The notes beneath the pieces were generated by a model. That model was not told the origin of the DNA, ran no database searches, and saw nothing but the letters and a program-made list of their open reading frames with translations. 64,000 nucleotides of DNA, from contig NZ_AP022847.1 in assembly GCF_015100395.1 (NCBI RefSeq), positions 1,366,501 through 1,430,500 of the forward strand, given 5' to 3'. This DNA is from Nitrosophilus alvini (GTDB lineage Bacteria > Campylobacterota > Campylobacteria > Campylobacterales > Nitratiruptoraceae). Position numbers and translations under genes: made by a program. Position 1 is the stretch's first letter. The number at the start of each line of letters is the position of its first letter. This document shows, in pieces, positions 27,673 to 35,208 of the stretch.

Positions 27673-27705
27673 TTTTACACTCATTTTACACAACTATGTC
27701 ATAAT
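27673..27705 (+). promoter_or_regulatory. Putative response-regulator box plus -10 (site 2)
   Basis: TTTTACA (27673-27679) and TTTTACA (27684-27690), period 11, then 9 nt, then CATAAT (27700-27705). The second repeat ends 46 nt before the start codon of the first OmcE-like gene. The repeat overlaps where a -35 would lie. Geometry is identical to sites 1 and 3. Confidence 0.7.
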
Positions 27706-27735
27706 GTTACCCACAGTCCAAAAAGGGGGAACTTT

Positions 27736-28425
27736 ATGAAAAAGAGAATACTGATAAATATTGGGATTTTTACAGCACTTTCCACATTCTTGTTCGCCCA
27801 GTCAATGGTAGGAACTCAACACGATCTGGGCACAGGATATGGGGGTGATAATGACGAGATATGTGTTTACTGCCACACCCCGCACGCATCCAATGTAAAT
27901 TACGGCGCACCTCTTTGGAATAAACCTATGATAACAACATCATTCAAGATGTACGGAGCAACGACGGAGGGCGTTGCCGGTCAGACCATAGCAGGAACTG
28001 CCACAGATGCATCTCCTACAGGAGCAACTCTGGCATGTCTTAGCTGTCATGACGGTGTCAGCGCAATGAACAGCGTTGTAAACGCCCCAGGTTCAGGCGG
28101 ATATAATACTAACGGAACATATATAGGAAATGACAGCAATCTTCCTAAAACAATGCCTGCAAGCGATATCATAGCTATCGGACTTAACGGTGACTTGACA
28201 AACGATCATCCGGTATCCATAACTTATGTTGAAGGGGTAGCCGGTTTAAAACCTAAAAATACCGCTATTACCGGCTGGAATAATGCTTCGACTATAAATG
28301 ATCTGTTAAGAGACGGAAAAGTGCAGTGTGTAAGCTGCCACGACCCCCACGATCCTACATATAGTAGATATCTCAGACACAGAAATACCGCAAGCGAACT
28401 TTGCAAAACCTGCCACGATAAATAG
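27736..28425 (+). CDS. OmcE-like tetrahaem cytochrome (candidate nanowire subunit 1)
   Basis: 229 residues with signal peptide ending near FLFAQS and four CXXCH motifs: CVYCHTPH, CLSCHDG, CVSCHDPH and C-terminal CKTCHDK. Spare histidines are GTQHDLG near the mature N-terminus, TPH, NDHPVS, DPH and one in LRHR. The order HDL ... ICVYCHTPH ... CLSCHDG ... HPV ... CVSCHDPH ... CxTCHDK resembles the Geobacter OmcE family, whose members polymerise into haem-stacked filaments. It is strikingly similar to the next gene, so a duplication is likely. A GGGGG-type ribosome-binding site precedes the ATG. Assignment to a filament is inference. Confidence 0.8.
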   Translation: MKKRILINIGIFTALSTFLFAQSMVGTQHDLGTGYGGDNDEICVYCHTPHASNVNYGAPLWNKPMITTSFKMYGATTEGVAGQTIAGTATDASPTGATLACLSCHDGVSAMNSVVNAPGSGGYNTNGTYIGNDSNLPKTMPASDIIAIGLNGDLTNDHPVSITYVEGVAGLKPKNTAITGWNNASTINDLLRDGKVQCVSCHDPHDPTYSRYLRHRNTASELCKTCHDK

Positions 28426-28433
28426 AGCCATCA

Positions 28434-28462
28434 GTCACGATTCACGAATCAAGAATCGTGAC
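28434..28462 (+). terminator. Stem-loop after first OmcE-like gene
   Basis: Perfect 10-bp inverted repeat GTCACGATTC (28434-28443) and GAATCGTGAC (28453-28462) with a 9-nt loop, 8 nt after the stop codon. There is no T-run, so termination is uncertain. It belongs to a repeat type also seen in part at 15540-15570. Confidence 0.45.
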
Positions 28463-28469
28463 CGGCATT

Positions 28470-28533
28470 CCCCACACTCACACCCACACCCACACCCACA
28501 CTAACACTCACACTAACACATGTACTTACACTC
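28470..28533. repeat. CA-rich low-complexity tract
   Basis: Irregular array of CACACC/CACACT/CTAACA units between the two OmcE-like genes. A shorter version lies at 15568-15587. The units vary and there are no spacers, so this is not a CRISPR array. Confidence 0.7.
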
Positions 28534-28609
28534 AAAATAAAAAAATTGAATAACTTAAATATATATAATGTTTATGCAACTCTTGGTAAATAATATTTTT
28601 TATCTATTT

Positions 28610-28642
28610 TTTTACACTATTTTTACAAAGATTGGTTACAAT
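28610..28642 (+). promoter_or_regulatory. Putative response-regulator box plus -10 (site 3)
   Basis: TTTTACA (28610-28616) and TTTTACA (28621-28627), period 11, then 9 nt, then TACAAT (28637-28642). The second repeat ends 52 nt before the start codon. The layout matches sites 1 and 2 base for base in spacing. Confidence 0.7.
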
Positions 28643-28678
28643 AATAATTGAAACAACTACAACTCACAGGAGGACGAT

Positions 28679-29428
28679 ATGAGAAGAACTGAAATAGCCA
28701 AAATTGCAGCAGCAGCCATTTTAGCACTGGGTGTTACTTCTGCAATGGCGACCATCACGGGAAGTAAGCACGACCTTTCTGCTACAGGCGGTGGTACGAT
28801 AAAGGCTGATGCAGGTCAGAACAATGATGAGATCTGTGTATACTGCCACACCCCGCACGCCGCTAACACAGACTTTGCAGGAGCACCGCTCTGGAACAAA
28901 GCTACACCTTCATCTGGTTCATTTACAATGTACGGTGCAACTGCAGCTAATACAGCTGGACAGACTATTGCAGGGACTTCAACTGACCAGCAGCCAAACG
29001 CTCCATCTTTGGCATGTCTAAGCTGCCATGACGGTGTTAGCGCTATCAACTCTATTGTTAACGCGCCTGGTTCTGGTGGATATAACGCAAGCGGACAGCT
29101 AGTAGCGTTCGGTGCAACTGCAGCCGGAACAGCAAAAACTATGCCTGCAGGTGTAACGCAGATAGGAACAGACCTTACAAACGACCACCCTGTCTCTATC
29201 ACTTATGTAGAGGGTGCGGCTAGCCTTAAACCTACTACTACAGCAGTTACAGGCTGGAGCGGTGCAAGCACTATTGCCGATCTTCTTAGAAACGGCAAAG
29301 TTGAGTGTGTAAGCTGCCACGATCCTCACCTTGGCGAGAGCGACACTTTCCTTAGAAGAAACGCTGGTACTGTAGGAGAAGCTAGTAACAAAGGAAGTAA
29401 AGTTTGTCTAACTTGTCATGACAAGTAA
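28679..29428 (+). CDS. OmcE-like tetrahaem cytochrome (candidate major nanowire subunit)
   Basis: 249 residues with a classic signal peptide cleaved after SAMA, giving a mature N-terminus TITGSKHDLS. Four CXXCH motifs (CVYCHTPH, CLSCHDG, CVSCHDPH, CLTCHDK) are present. The mature protein has exactly four other histidines (HDL, TPH, DHPV, DPH), just enough for bis-His ligation of four haems. It is rich in Ala, Gly, Ser and Thr and low in charge, as in surface filament proteins. A strong AGGAGG site, its own promoter (site 3) and a strong terminator at 29444 suggest a highly expressed monocistronic gene. OmcE-type filament formation is inferred from family resemblance. Confidence 0.82.
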   Translation: MRRTEIAKIAAAAILALGVTSAMATITGSKHDLSATGGGTIKADAGQNNDEICVYCHTPHAANTDFAGAPLWNKATPSSGSFTMYGATAANTAGQTIAGTSTDQQPNAPSLACLSCHDGVSAINSIVNAPGSGGYNASGQLVAFGATAAGTAKTMPAGVTQIGTDLTNDHPVSITYVEGAASLKPTTTAVTGWSGASTIADLLRNGKVECVSCHDPHLGESDTFLRRNAGTVGEASNKGSKVCLTCHDK

Positions 29429-29443
29429 TGTTTGACTGTTTAC

Positions 29444-29478
29444 AAAAAGGTACAGCTACGGCTGTACCTTTTTTTTTG
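29444..29478 (+). terminator. Rho-independent terminator
   Basis: A 13-bp stem AAAAAGGTACAGC paired with GCTGTACCTTTTT around a TACG tetraloop, followed by a run of T. It is the best terminator in the window and closes the candidate major nanowire-subunit gene. Confidence 0.92.
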
Positions 29479-29589
29479 CCAAATTTTTTCAAGAGAGGTT
29501 GATAAACAAACATTATATTTAAAATAATACTTATTTATAATATTTTGTGATACCAACCTTTTTTGAAAACAGTTGGTAACATATTCTGG

Positions 29590-29645
29590 TTTGTCATTTC
29601 TTTGTCACGTCAAAAATTGCCTATCACACTTTTCTTTGATATAAT
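29590..29645 (+). promoter_or_regulatory. Sigma-70 promoter of the NHL-PPIase-barrel operon
   Basis: TTGCCT (29617-29622), 17-nt spacer and perfect TATAAT (29640-29645). Upstream a direct repeat TTTGTCA (29590-29596) and TTTGTCA (29601-29607) has the 11-bp period of a response-regulator site, but here it lies above a -35 and differs in sequence from sites 1-3. Confidence 0.7.
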
Positions 29646-29675
29646 GAACAAAAATTATTCACGAGGAGAATGTTC

Positions 29676-30770
29676 TTGAAAAGGACGGTACTTTATCTAT
29701 TATCTACTATACTCTTATTATCTATGTTCACCGGGTGCGCCCCGCAAAAACAGCAGGAAGTTCGCATCATTATGCCGCCTCCGCCTGAGGAACCAAGACT
29801 CTTTTATGTGGGAAGCTACAGAGGTGAAGCAGACTTTACAAACAACAAAGCACTGGATATTTTTATAGGTGAAGAGACTAAAGGTTCCGGAAAAAACCTT
29901 TTCAAACCTTACGGAGTAGCTGCAAAAGGCGATGTACTATATGTTACTGATACGGCTTTAGGTATCGTTTTTGTTATAGATATAAAAAATAAAAAGGTAA
30001 CCTTTCTAGGTGACAGACCTGCAGGTAAGCTTGCTCTGCCCGTTGGCATAGCCTTTGGTCCTGACGGTATCGTATACGTTTCGGATTCGAAGCTTAGAAA
30101 AGTGTTTGGATATGCAAAAAACGGCAATCTGGTTTTCGCTATTGGAGAAAAAGGTGAGTTTAGACGACCTTCCGGCATAGCGATCAATCAAAAGTTAAAC
30201 AGACTCTATGTTGTAGATACGAAATCACATAACGTAAAAGTCTATGACCTTAAAAGCGGAAAACTTCTTTTCGAGTTTGGAAAAAGAGGTATAAAGGAGG
30301 GAGAGTTCAACTTCCCAACAAACATAGCTATAGACCCAAGAAATGGAAATGTGGCAGTTGTAGATACACAAAACTTCCGGGTTCAGATATTTGACCAGGA
30401 GGGTGAGTTTCTTACAAAGTTCGGGCGTCTTGGTGATGCGCCGGGTATGTTTGCCAGACCAAAGGGAATAGGAATAGACACGGAAGGTCATATCTACGTT
30501 GCGGACGCTGCTTTTAATAATGTGCAGATATTCGATGACAAGGGAACCGTTTTGCTATATTTCGGAGGAGCCGGTTTTGCTCCTGGCAAATTTTACCTCC
30601 CTGCCGGAATATATGCAGACGAAAACGACCGCATATATATAGTCGACTCTTTCAACGCAAGAGTCCAGGTCTATCAATATGTTAGCGAAGCATGGAAAAA
30701 GAAACATCCTGAAGAGTATAGAAAACTTAAAATGCTGGAGAGCACTAAAAAAGATGAAAAAACTGAGTAG
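29676..30770 (+). CDS. NHL-repeat beta-propeller lipoprotein
   Basis: 364 residues. The start is probably the TTG at 29676, since GAGGAG lies 7 nt before it and only 1 nt before the ATG at 29670. The signal sequence ends in a lipobox FTGC, followed by MPPPPEEPRLFYVGS. From about residue 75 come NHL repeats of the form IYVxDxxxxxVQIFDxxG, roughly six, as for a six-bladed propeller. NHL proteins often accompany multihaem cytochrome clusters, where their role (scaffold or assembly) is not settled. It overlaps the next cytochrome gene by 17 nt. Confidence 0.87.
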   Translation: MKRTVLYLLSTILLLSMFTGCAPQKQQEVRIIMPPPPEEPRLFYVGSYRGEADFTNNKALDIFIGEETKGSGKNLFKPYGVAAKGDVLYVTDTALGIVFVIDIKNKKVTFLGDRPAGKLALPVGIAFGPDGIVYVSDSKLRKVFGYAKNGNLVFAIGEKGEFRRPSGIAINQKLNRLYVVDTKSHNVKVYDLKSGKLLFEFGKRGIKEGEFNFPTNIAIDPRNGNVAVVDTQNFRVQIFDQEGEFLTKFGRLGDAPGMFARPKGIGIDTEGHIYVADAAFNNVQIFDDKGTVLLYFGGAGFAPGKFYLPAGIYADENDRIYIVDSFNARVQVYQYVSEAWKKKHPEEYRKLKMLESTKKDEKTE

Positions 30771-31443
30771 TATCTGTGTTTTATCGGTTTTATTGTTAGC
30801 TTTACATCTAAATGCAGAACCACCGGCTCTGCCCGACTTGGAAGATAGCGGAGGGATTTACAATACAAAGCACAATCTGCTCAGTGGCATAAAGCTTCCA
30901 AAAGGTGAAGAAAAAAAAGAGCTCTGTATCTGGTGCCATATACCTCATGAATCGTACGACAGCAGTTACAAATCTCCTCTATGGCTTAGAGAGGCTGAAG
31001 AGAAAATGAACTTTTCTCCATACGGAATGGAGGAGAACACCACACATCCCGGACATACTGAAGAGCCCGACGTTATGGTAAGAGTATGTCTTACCTGCCA
31101 TGACGGAGTAAACGGCCCCAATATCTCTCTATTTAGCGAAAGCGATCAGATGCTGGGATACGGCTTTGAGAACCAGCCTACGGGCGGCCCCGATGCAAAC
31201 AACGCACACGGTCACCCTATAGGTGTCAGATACTCTCCTTCCAGCAAAAAAGGCAAAAAAGCAAATCTGAGAGATGAGTCCTATGTTTTAAAAGGCTGGG
31301 CAGGCGCAAAAACTATAAGCGACCTTGTTTCCGAAGGGGTTGTAAGATGCACAAGCTGTCATGACCCTCACAGCTCAAACGATCAATTTTTAAGAACCGG
31401 AAACTCTAGAAGCAGTCTCTGCAGAGGCTGTCATAACAAATAA
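30754..31443 (+). CDS. OmcE-like tetrahaem cytochrome, divergent third copy
   Basis: 229 residues from the ATG at 30754, inside the 3' end of the NHL gene, preceded by a GGAG site. The signal peptide is MKKLSSICVLSVLLLALHLNAEP. Four CXXCH motifs (CIWCHIPH, CLTCHDG, CTSCHDPH, CRGCHNK) and the HN/HPIG/DPH pattern place it with the two preceding OmcE-like proteins. It is more charged and has extra histidines (TTHPGH, NAHGHP). Because it sits in the operon with assembly-type genes and is less filament-like in composition, a cap, base or minor subunit is possible. Confidence 0.78.
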   Translation: MKKLSSICVLSVLLLALHLNAEPPALPDLEDSGGIYNTKHNLLSGIKLPKGEEKKELCIWCHIPHESYDSSYKSPLWLREAEEKMNFSPYGMEENTTHPGHTEEPDVMVRVCLTCHDGVNGPNISLFSESDQMLGYGFENQPTGGPDANNAHGHPIGVRYSPSSKKGKKANLRDESYVLKGWAGAKTISDLVSEGVVRCTSCHDPHSSNDQFLRTGNSRSSLCRGCHNK

Positions 31444-31469
31444 TTTGGAAAACAAAAAGGATTTTGTAT

Positions 31470-32426
31470 ATGAAAAAACTATTACTGCTTTTTTTTGTCG
31501 CAGTTTTTACACTTTTTGCTTCACAAAACCAAAATATTGCCGATGAAAAAAGAACTATTGCCGTAGTTAACGGATATAAAATAACCAAAAAAGAGCTGGA
31601 CAGACAGACAAACATGCTTATGCCAAGAAGTTTTTTCCACTCTACCGTTACGGAAAAAAAACTTAAAGAGGTAGAAAAAGAGGCCCTTGAGGATCTTATA
31701 AATAAAAGAGTTCTTATAGAATATGCAAAAAAAAGAGGGTATAAAATCTCCCAAAATGAGCTTGAAAAAGAGGAAAAAAGGATAAAAAAGGCGTTCGGAT
31801 CTCAAAAAAACTTCGAAATGGGTCTTAAAAAAGCAAATCTTACATATGAAGAGTTCAAAAAAGAGCTAAGAAACGATCTTCTTATACAAAAACTGTATGA
31901 AAAAGAGGTCAAAACCGACCTGAGTGAAAAAGAGCTAAAAGAGTATTACGAAAAAAACAGATACAAGTTCAAACTTCCCGAAAAGATAAAATTAAGAGTG
32001 ATTTACCTTAGAAACGACCCTACAGACCCTAAAGGAAGAGAAAAGGCTCTCAAAAGGGCCAAAGAGGTCATGGAGAAACTGAAAAAGGGAGAGGATTTCG
32101 CTGAACTGGCCAGAGTATATTCAAATGCTATGAGCCGTATAAAAGGCGGTGATATGGGCTTCGTTCATAAAGGGATGCTGGATGAGCCTATCGAAAAAGC
32201 GGCTATGAAGTTAAAAAAAGGTGAAATAAGCGACATTGTAGAGACTTCAAAGGGGTTTTATATTATAAAACTGGAAGAGATATCTCCGGCTATTCAGCTT
32301 AAATTTGACGATGTAAAAAAGAGGCTTAAAAAAGAGCTAAAAGCCAAATATGAAAAGCAGAAAATGGATAAGATTTTAAAACAGGCTAAAAAAGAGGCTA
32401 AAATAGTCTATAAAGCTTACAAGTAA
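31470..32426 (+). CDS. Periplasmic parvulin-type peptidyl-prolyl isomerase
   Basis: 318 residues, start ATG at 31470 with an AAAGG site; the TTG two codons earlier is too close. A signal peptide (MKKLLLLFFVAVFTLFAS) is followed by a SurA-like N-terminal domain (NGYKITKKELDRQTNML...). The parvulin rotamase domain is at about 170-275, with LRVIYLRND, FAELARVYSNAMSRIKGGDMGFV and GFYIIKLEEI. Such foldases help fold exported proteins. Its place between OmcE-like and beta-barrel genes suggests a dedicated chaperone for cytochrome filament or porin assembly. Confidence 0.9.
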   Translation: MKKLLLLFFVAVFTLFASQNQNIADEKRTIAVVNGYKITKKELDRQTNMLMPRSFFHSTVTEKKLKEVEKEALEDLINKRVLIEYAKKRGYKISQNELEKEEKRIKKAFGSQKNFEMGLKKANLTYEEFKKELRNDLLIQKLYEKEVKTDLSEKELKEYYEKNRYKFKLPEKIKLRVIYLRNDPTDPKGREKALKRAKEVMEKLKKGEDFAELARVYSNAMSRIKGGDMGFVHKGMLDEPIEKAAMKLKKGEISDIVETSKGFYIIKLEEISPAIQLKFDDVKKRLKKELKAKYEKQKMDKILKQAKKEAKIVYKAYK

Positions 32427-32454
32427 TCTTATAGATAATATTGTGGTGGGTTTA

Positions 32455-34185
32455 ATGAGTAAAAGATATCTGGTTTTTGTTTCAGCTTTTGTATTGATAC
32501 CGTATGTATCCAATGCAGCAAACAGCTATACAAGAGGACTGTACGGTAAACTGGAGTATGTACTCATGAACGATAAGATAGAAGATAAGTACAACTCTAC
32601 CGAAAGAAAATCATTTATACAAAATTATGAATTAGGATATGAAAGTTACCTTTACAGCCCTCTTCTTTTAACATACGATATAGGTACCTCTTTTTATGTA
32701 GACGATACAACCTCTACTACAAAAAGCGAAACCTCTACTACAAAAAGCGAAAACAATATAAAACATACAAACTATAAAGCCTATCTTCATTTTATAAAGA
32801 GGTCCAATTATCCTTTTACCATATATAAAGAAAAAATCGACTCCCCTTTATGGAGTACACAGGCCGATACTGCCACACTTGTCACATATAAAACAGACAA
32901 ACAGGGAATTTTCGGTAGACTCAAACTAAAGTATTTTGATTTAAATTATGAAGTAAGAGATACAGAAACCGAAAAGACCGAATCGTTTGCCTACGAAACG
33001 GGAAATACTAGAAGATACAGTTTAGGAATAAGCAAACAGTTTGATATGAACAAAACAGCAAGTTTTAACTATAGCCACCAGACAAGAGACTACTACCGTA
33101 CCGATACAGGTCTGGGATATACCGACCAGTGGAACGATGTTGTAGATAACGCTACAGCCAATTTCTCATGGAGAATGTCGGAAACTATGAATATGAGAAC
33201 ATTTGCAAGTTATCTTAAAAACAGCTATTTTGAACTCGAAGACCTTAGCGGTAGTATAAACTTCAACTACCATCCAAATGAAAAACTTTCGGCAAGCACC
33301 TCTTTAACCGCCAATAATATGAAGACAAAAGATGGAACAAATAACTATATAACTTTTAACGAAAACAGCACATATCGTGTAACGGAAAACTTTTCTACCA
33401 ATCAAAACCTTCAGATTTTCAACGCTTCCGGAGATACGAGCAATATGACGCTTACAAGCCTGACTCTTGGCTCCAATTATATAAAAAAGTTTTCAAAATC
33501 TATGACCGGAACGTTAAACGCAAGCGTAACAGGTAGAATGGAAAAGTTCGGTGATGACGGCAACAGCACTATTTCAGACAGGAACATGCTCTCATACACG
33601 CTTGGCAGCGGTATAACGAAAAATTTTGAAGAGTCCAGATCGAGCCTATCTGCAAATATCAGCTATTATCAGCTAATATCCACAACCAGCGACTCTACAA
33701 GAAGAATAACACTGAATGCAGGGTATAATAAAAAATTCAGTGAAAAACTCTCATATTATCTAAAAATGTATGCCACAAGAGATGAAAATACTTATACAAA
33801 CAATAATGAAACAACAGAGAGAACAACAAACATACTAAGTATAGATAACGCTGTAAATTACTGGACACTTGTAGGATATAATGGAAAACTCACTTCAAAA
33901 GCGGGTGTGACGTACTCTTCTGGAACTTTTACAAACAGAGTAAATCCATACGCAAACGCAACATTTATGTATATGATCAGAAGAAACCTTATGTTTAAAG
34001 CCGTGGGAAGAGTCTCAAGCGATACGGCTTACGATATAGTTACATATTCGGGAACTGCCGATATGACATACAGAATAAGAAAAATTCAGATAAGAGTCGG
34101 TACGCAACTCTCCTCCCAAACCGGAGGAAGTTTTGGCGAACGTACCCATACAAATTACTATTTTAGAATTAGCAGAACATTATAA
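32455..34185 (+). CDS. Putative outer-membrane beta-barrel protein (cytochrome-conduit porin candidate)
   Basis: 576 residues from the ATG at 32455 (GGTGGG upstream). The signal peptide ends SNAANS. The rest alternates polar and hydrophobic/aromatic residues in 9-11-residue strands separated by Asn/Thr/Ser-rich loops. It ends YYFRISRTL, a near-typical outer-membrane terminal strand. There is no cysteine and no haem motif. Size is between general porins and the 28-strand MtrB/PioB barrels, and I see no clear homology to either. Its position among cytochromes makes an electron-conduit or filament-export pore plausible. Family unrecognised. Confidence 0.75.
   Translation: MSKRYLVFVSAFVLIPYVSNAANSYTRGLYGKLEYVLMNDKIEDKYNSTERKSFIQNYELGYESYLYSPLLLTYDIGTSFYVDDTTSTTKSETSTTKSENNIKHTNYKAYLHFIKRSNYPFTIYKEKIDSPLWSTQADTATLVTYKTDKQGIFGRLKLKYFDLNYEVRDTETEKTESFAYETGNTRRYSLGISKQFDMNKTASFNYSHQTRDYYRTDTGLGYTDQWNDVVDNATANFSWRMSETMNMRTFASYLKNSYFELEDLSGSINFNYHPNEKLSASTSLTANNMKTKDGTNNYITFNENSTYRVTENFSTNQNLQIFNASGDTSNMTLTSLTLGSNYIKKFSKSMTGTLNASVTGRMEKFGDDGNSTISDRNMLSYTLGSGITKNFEESRSSLSANISYYQLISTTSDSTRRITLNAGYNKKFSEKLSYYLKMYATRDENTYTNNNETTERTTNILSIDNAVNYWTLVGYNGKLTSKAGVTYSSGTFTNRVNPYANATFMYMIRRNLMFKAVGRVSSDTAYDIVTYSGTADMTYRIRKIQIRVGTQLSSQTGGSFGERTHTNYYFRISRTL
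32710..32751 (+). repeat. Perfect 21-bp tandem duplication in barrel gene
   Basis: Two identical 21-bp units (32710-32730, 32731-32751) encode a repeated TSTTKSE in a predicted loop near the N-terminus. Length is a multiple of three, so copy-number change keeps the frame. Confidence 0.9.
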
Positions 34186-34196
34186 AAGAGGCGCTC

Positions 34197-35198
34197 ATGA
34201 AAAAAGTAATTAAAACGATCTTGTTTCTATCACTTACTTTGCCTCTTCTGGCAGGTTCCAAGCCGGTATGGCCACAACCGCCGGAAAAGACGAGAATCGC
34301 TTATGAAAAGTCGATTTCAAAAGCTGAAGATCTGGATATAAAAAAGGGATTTTTTGCTAAAATTTGGGATTTTTTTGCAGGACATGAAGAAAAAATCCTA
34401 ATCAAACCTTTCGGCGTACATTTTGATAGTGGAAAAATTTACGTAACAGATATAGGAACAAGGTCTTTATTTATATTTGACACCAAAAGAAAAAAACTCA
34501 AAATCATAGAGGGATTTAAGTCTCAAAAATTCGCCTCCCCCATAGACGTAACAACAGATAAAAAGGGAAATATTTACGTAACCGACTCGATGCTCGGATA
34601 TGTTCTGGTTTTTGATCGTATGGGTAATCCTCTCAGAAAAATAGGCACTTCAAAAAAGATACTCAGGCCTACAGGCATAGCTTATAACAAAGAGAAAAAC
34701 ACCATATATGTAACAGACACTTTAAGCGCCGATATAAAAATCTTTACACCGGAAGGAAAATATATAAGTTCCATCGGCGGGCCGGGCAACAGTGACGGAA
34801 AATTTAACAGACCCACTTTCATTACAATTGATGAAGAGGGAAATCTATATGTAAGCGACTCTATGAATCAAAGAATCCAAATCTTTGACAAAAAGGGAAG
34901 ATTTTTAAGAAAATTCGGCAAACTTGGTAATACTATCGGAAGCTTTTCAAATCCGAGAGGTGTTGCAGTCGACAAATATGGTAATATATATGTTACAGAC
35001 ACTCTTTTTCATGCTGTTCAGATTTTTAATAAAAAAGGAGACCTTCTTCTTGTATTCGGAAGTTATGGAGAGAAGGAGGGAGAGTTTGTTGTTCCAGAGG
35101 ATATTTCAATCACGCCTGATGGAACTATATATGTAACCGACTCTTACAATATGAGAGTTCAGGTTTTTAAAATCACAGATTACAATGATGAAAAATAA
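34197..35198 (+). CDS. NHL-repeat beta-propeller protein, periplasmic
   Basis: 333 residues with signal peptide MKKVIKTILFLSLTLPLLAG and then KPVWPQPPEKTRIAYEKS, an analogue of the PPPPEEPRLFYVGS segment in the first NHL protein. About six NHL repeats (IYVTDxxxxxVQIFxxxG) follow from residue 75. Unlike its paralogue it has no lipobox. It follows the barrel gene by 11 nt and precedes the large cytochrome by 10 nt, in one operon. A scaffold or assembly role in the cytochrome apparatus is inferred. Confidence 0.87.
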   Translation: MKKVIKTILFLSLTLPLLAGSKPVWPQPPEKTRIAYEKSISKAEDLDIKKGFFAKIWDFFAGHEEKILIKPFGVHFDSGKIYVTDIGTRSLFIFDTKRKKLKIIEGFKSQKFASPIDVTTDKKGNIYVTDSMLGYVLVFDRMGNPLRKIGTSKKILRPTGIAYNKEKNTIYVTDTLSADIKIFTPEGKYISSIGGPGNSDGKFNRPTFITIDEEGNLYVSDSMNQRIQIFDKKGRFLRKFGKLGNTIGSFSNPRGVAVDKYGNIYVTDTLFHAVQIFNKKGDLLLVFGSYGEKEGEFVVPEDISITPDGTIYVTDSYNMRVQVFKITDYNDEK

Positions 35199-35208
35199 GG
35201 AGGCTGCC

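Noticed and set aside
28470-28533. CA-rich repeat as a possible CRISPR array
   Set aside because: The units are 5-7 nt, irregular and lack spacers. No cas gene is nearby.
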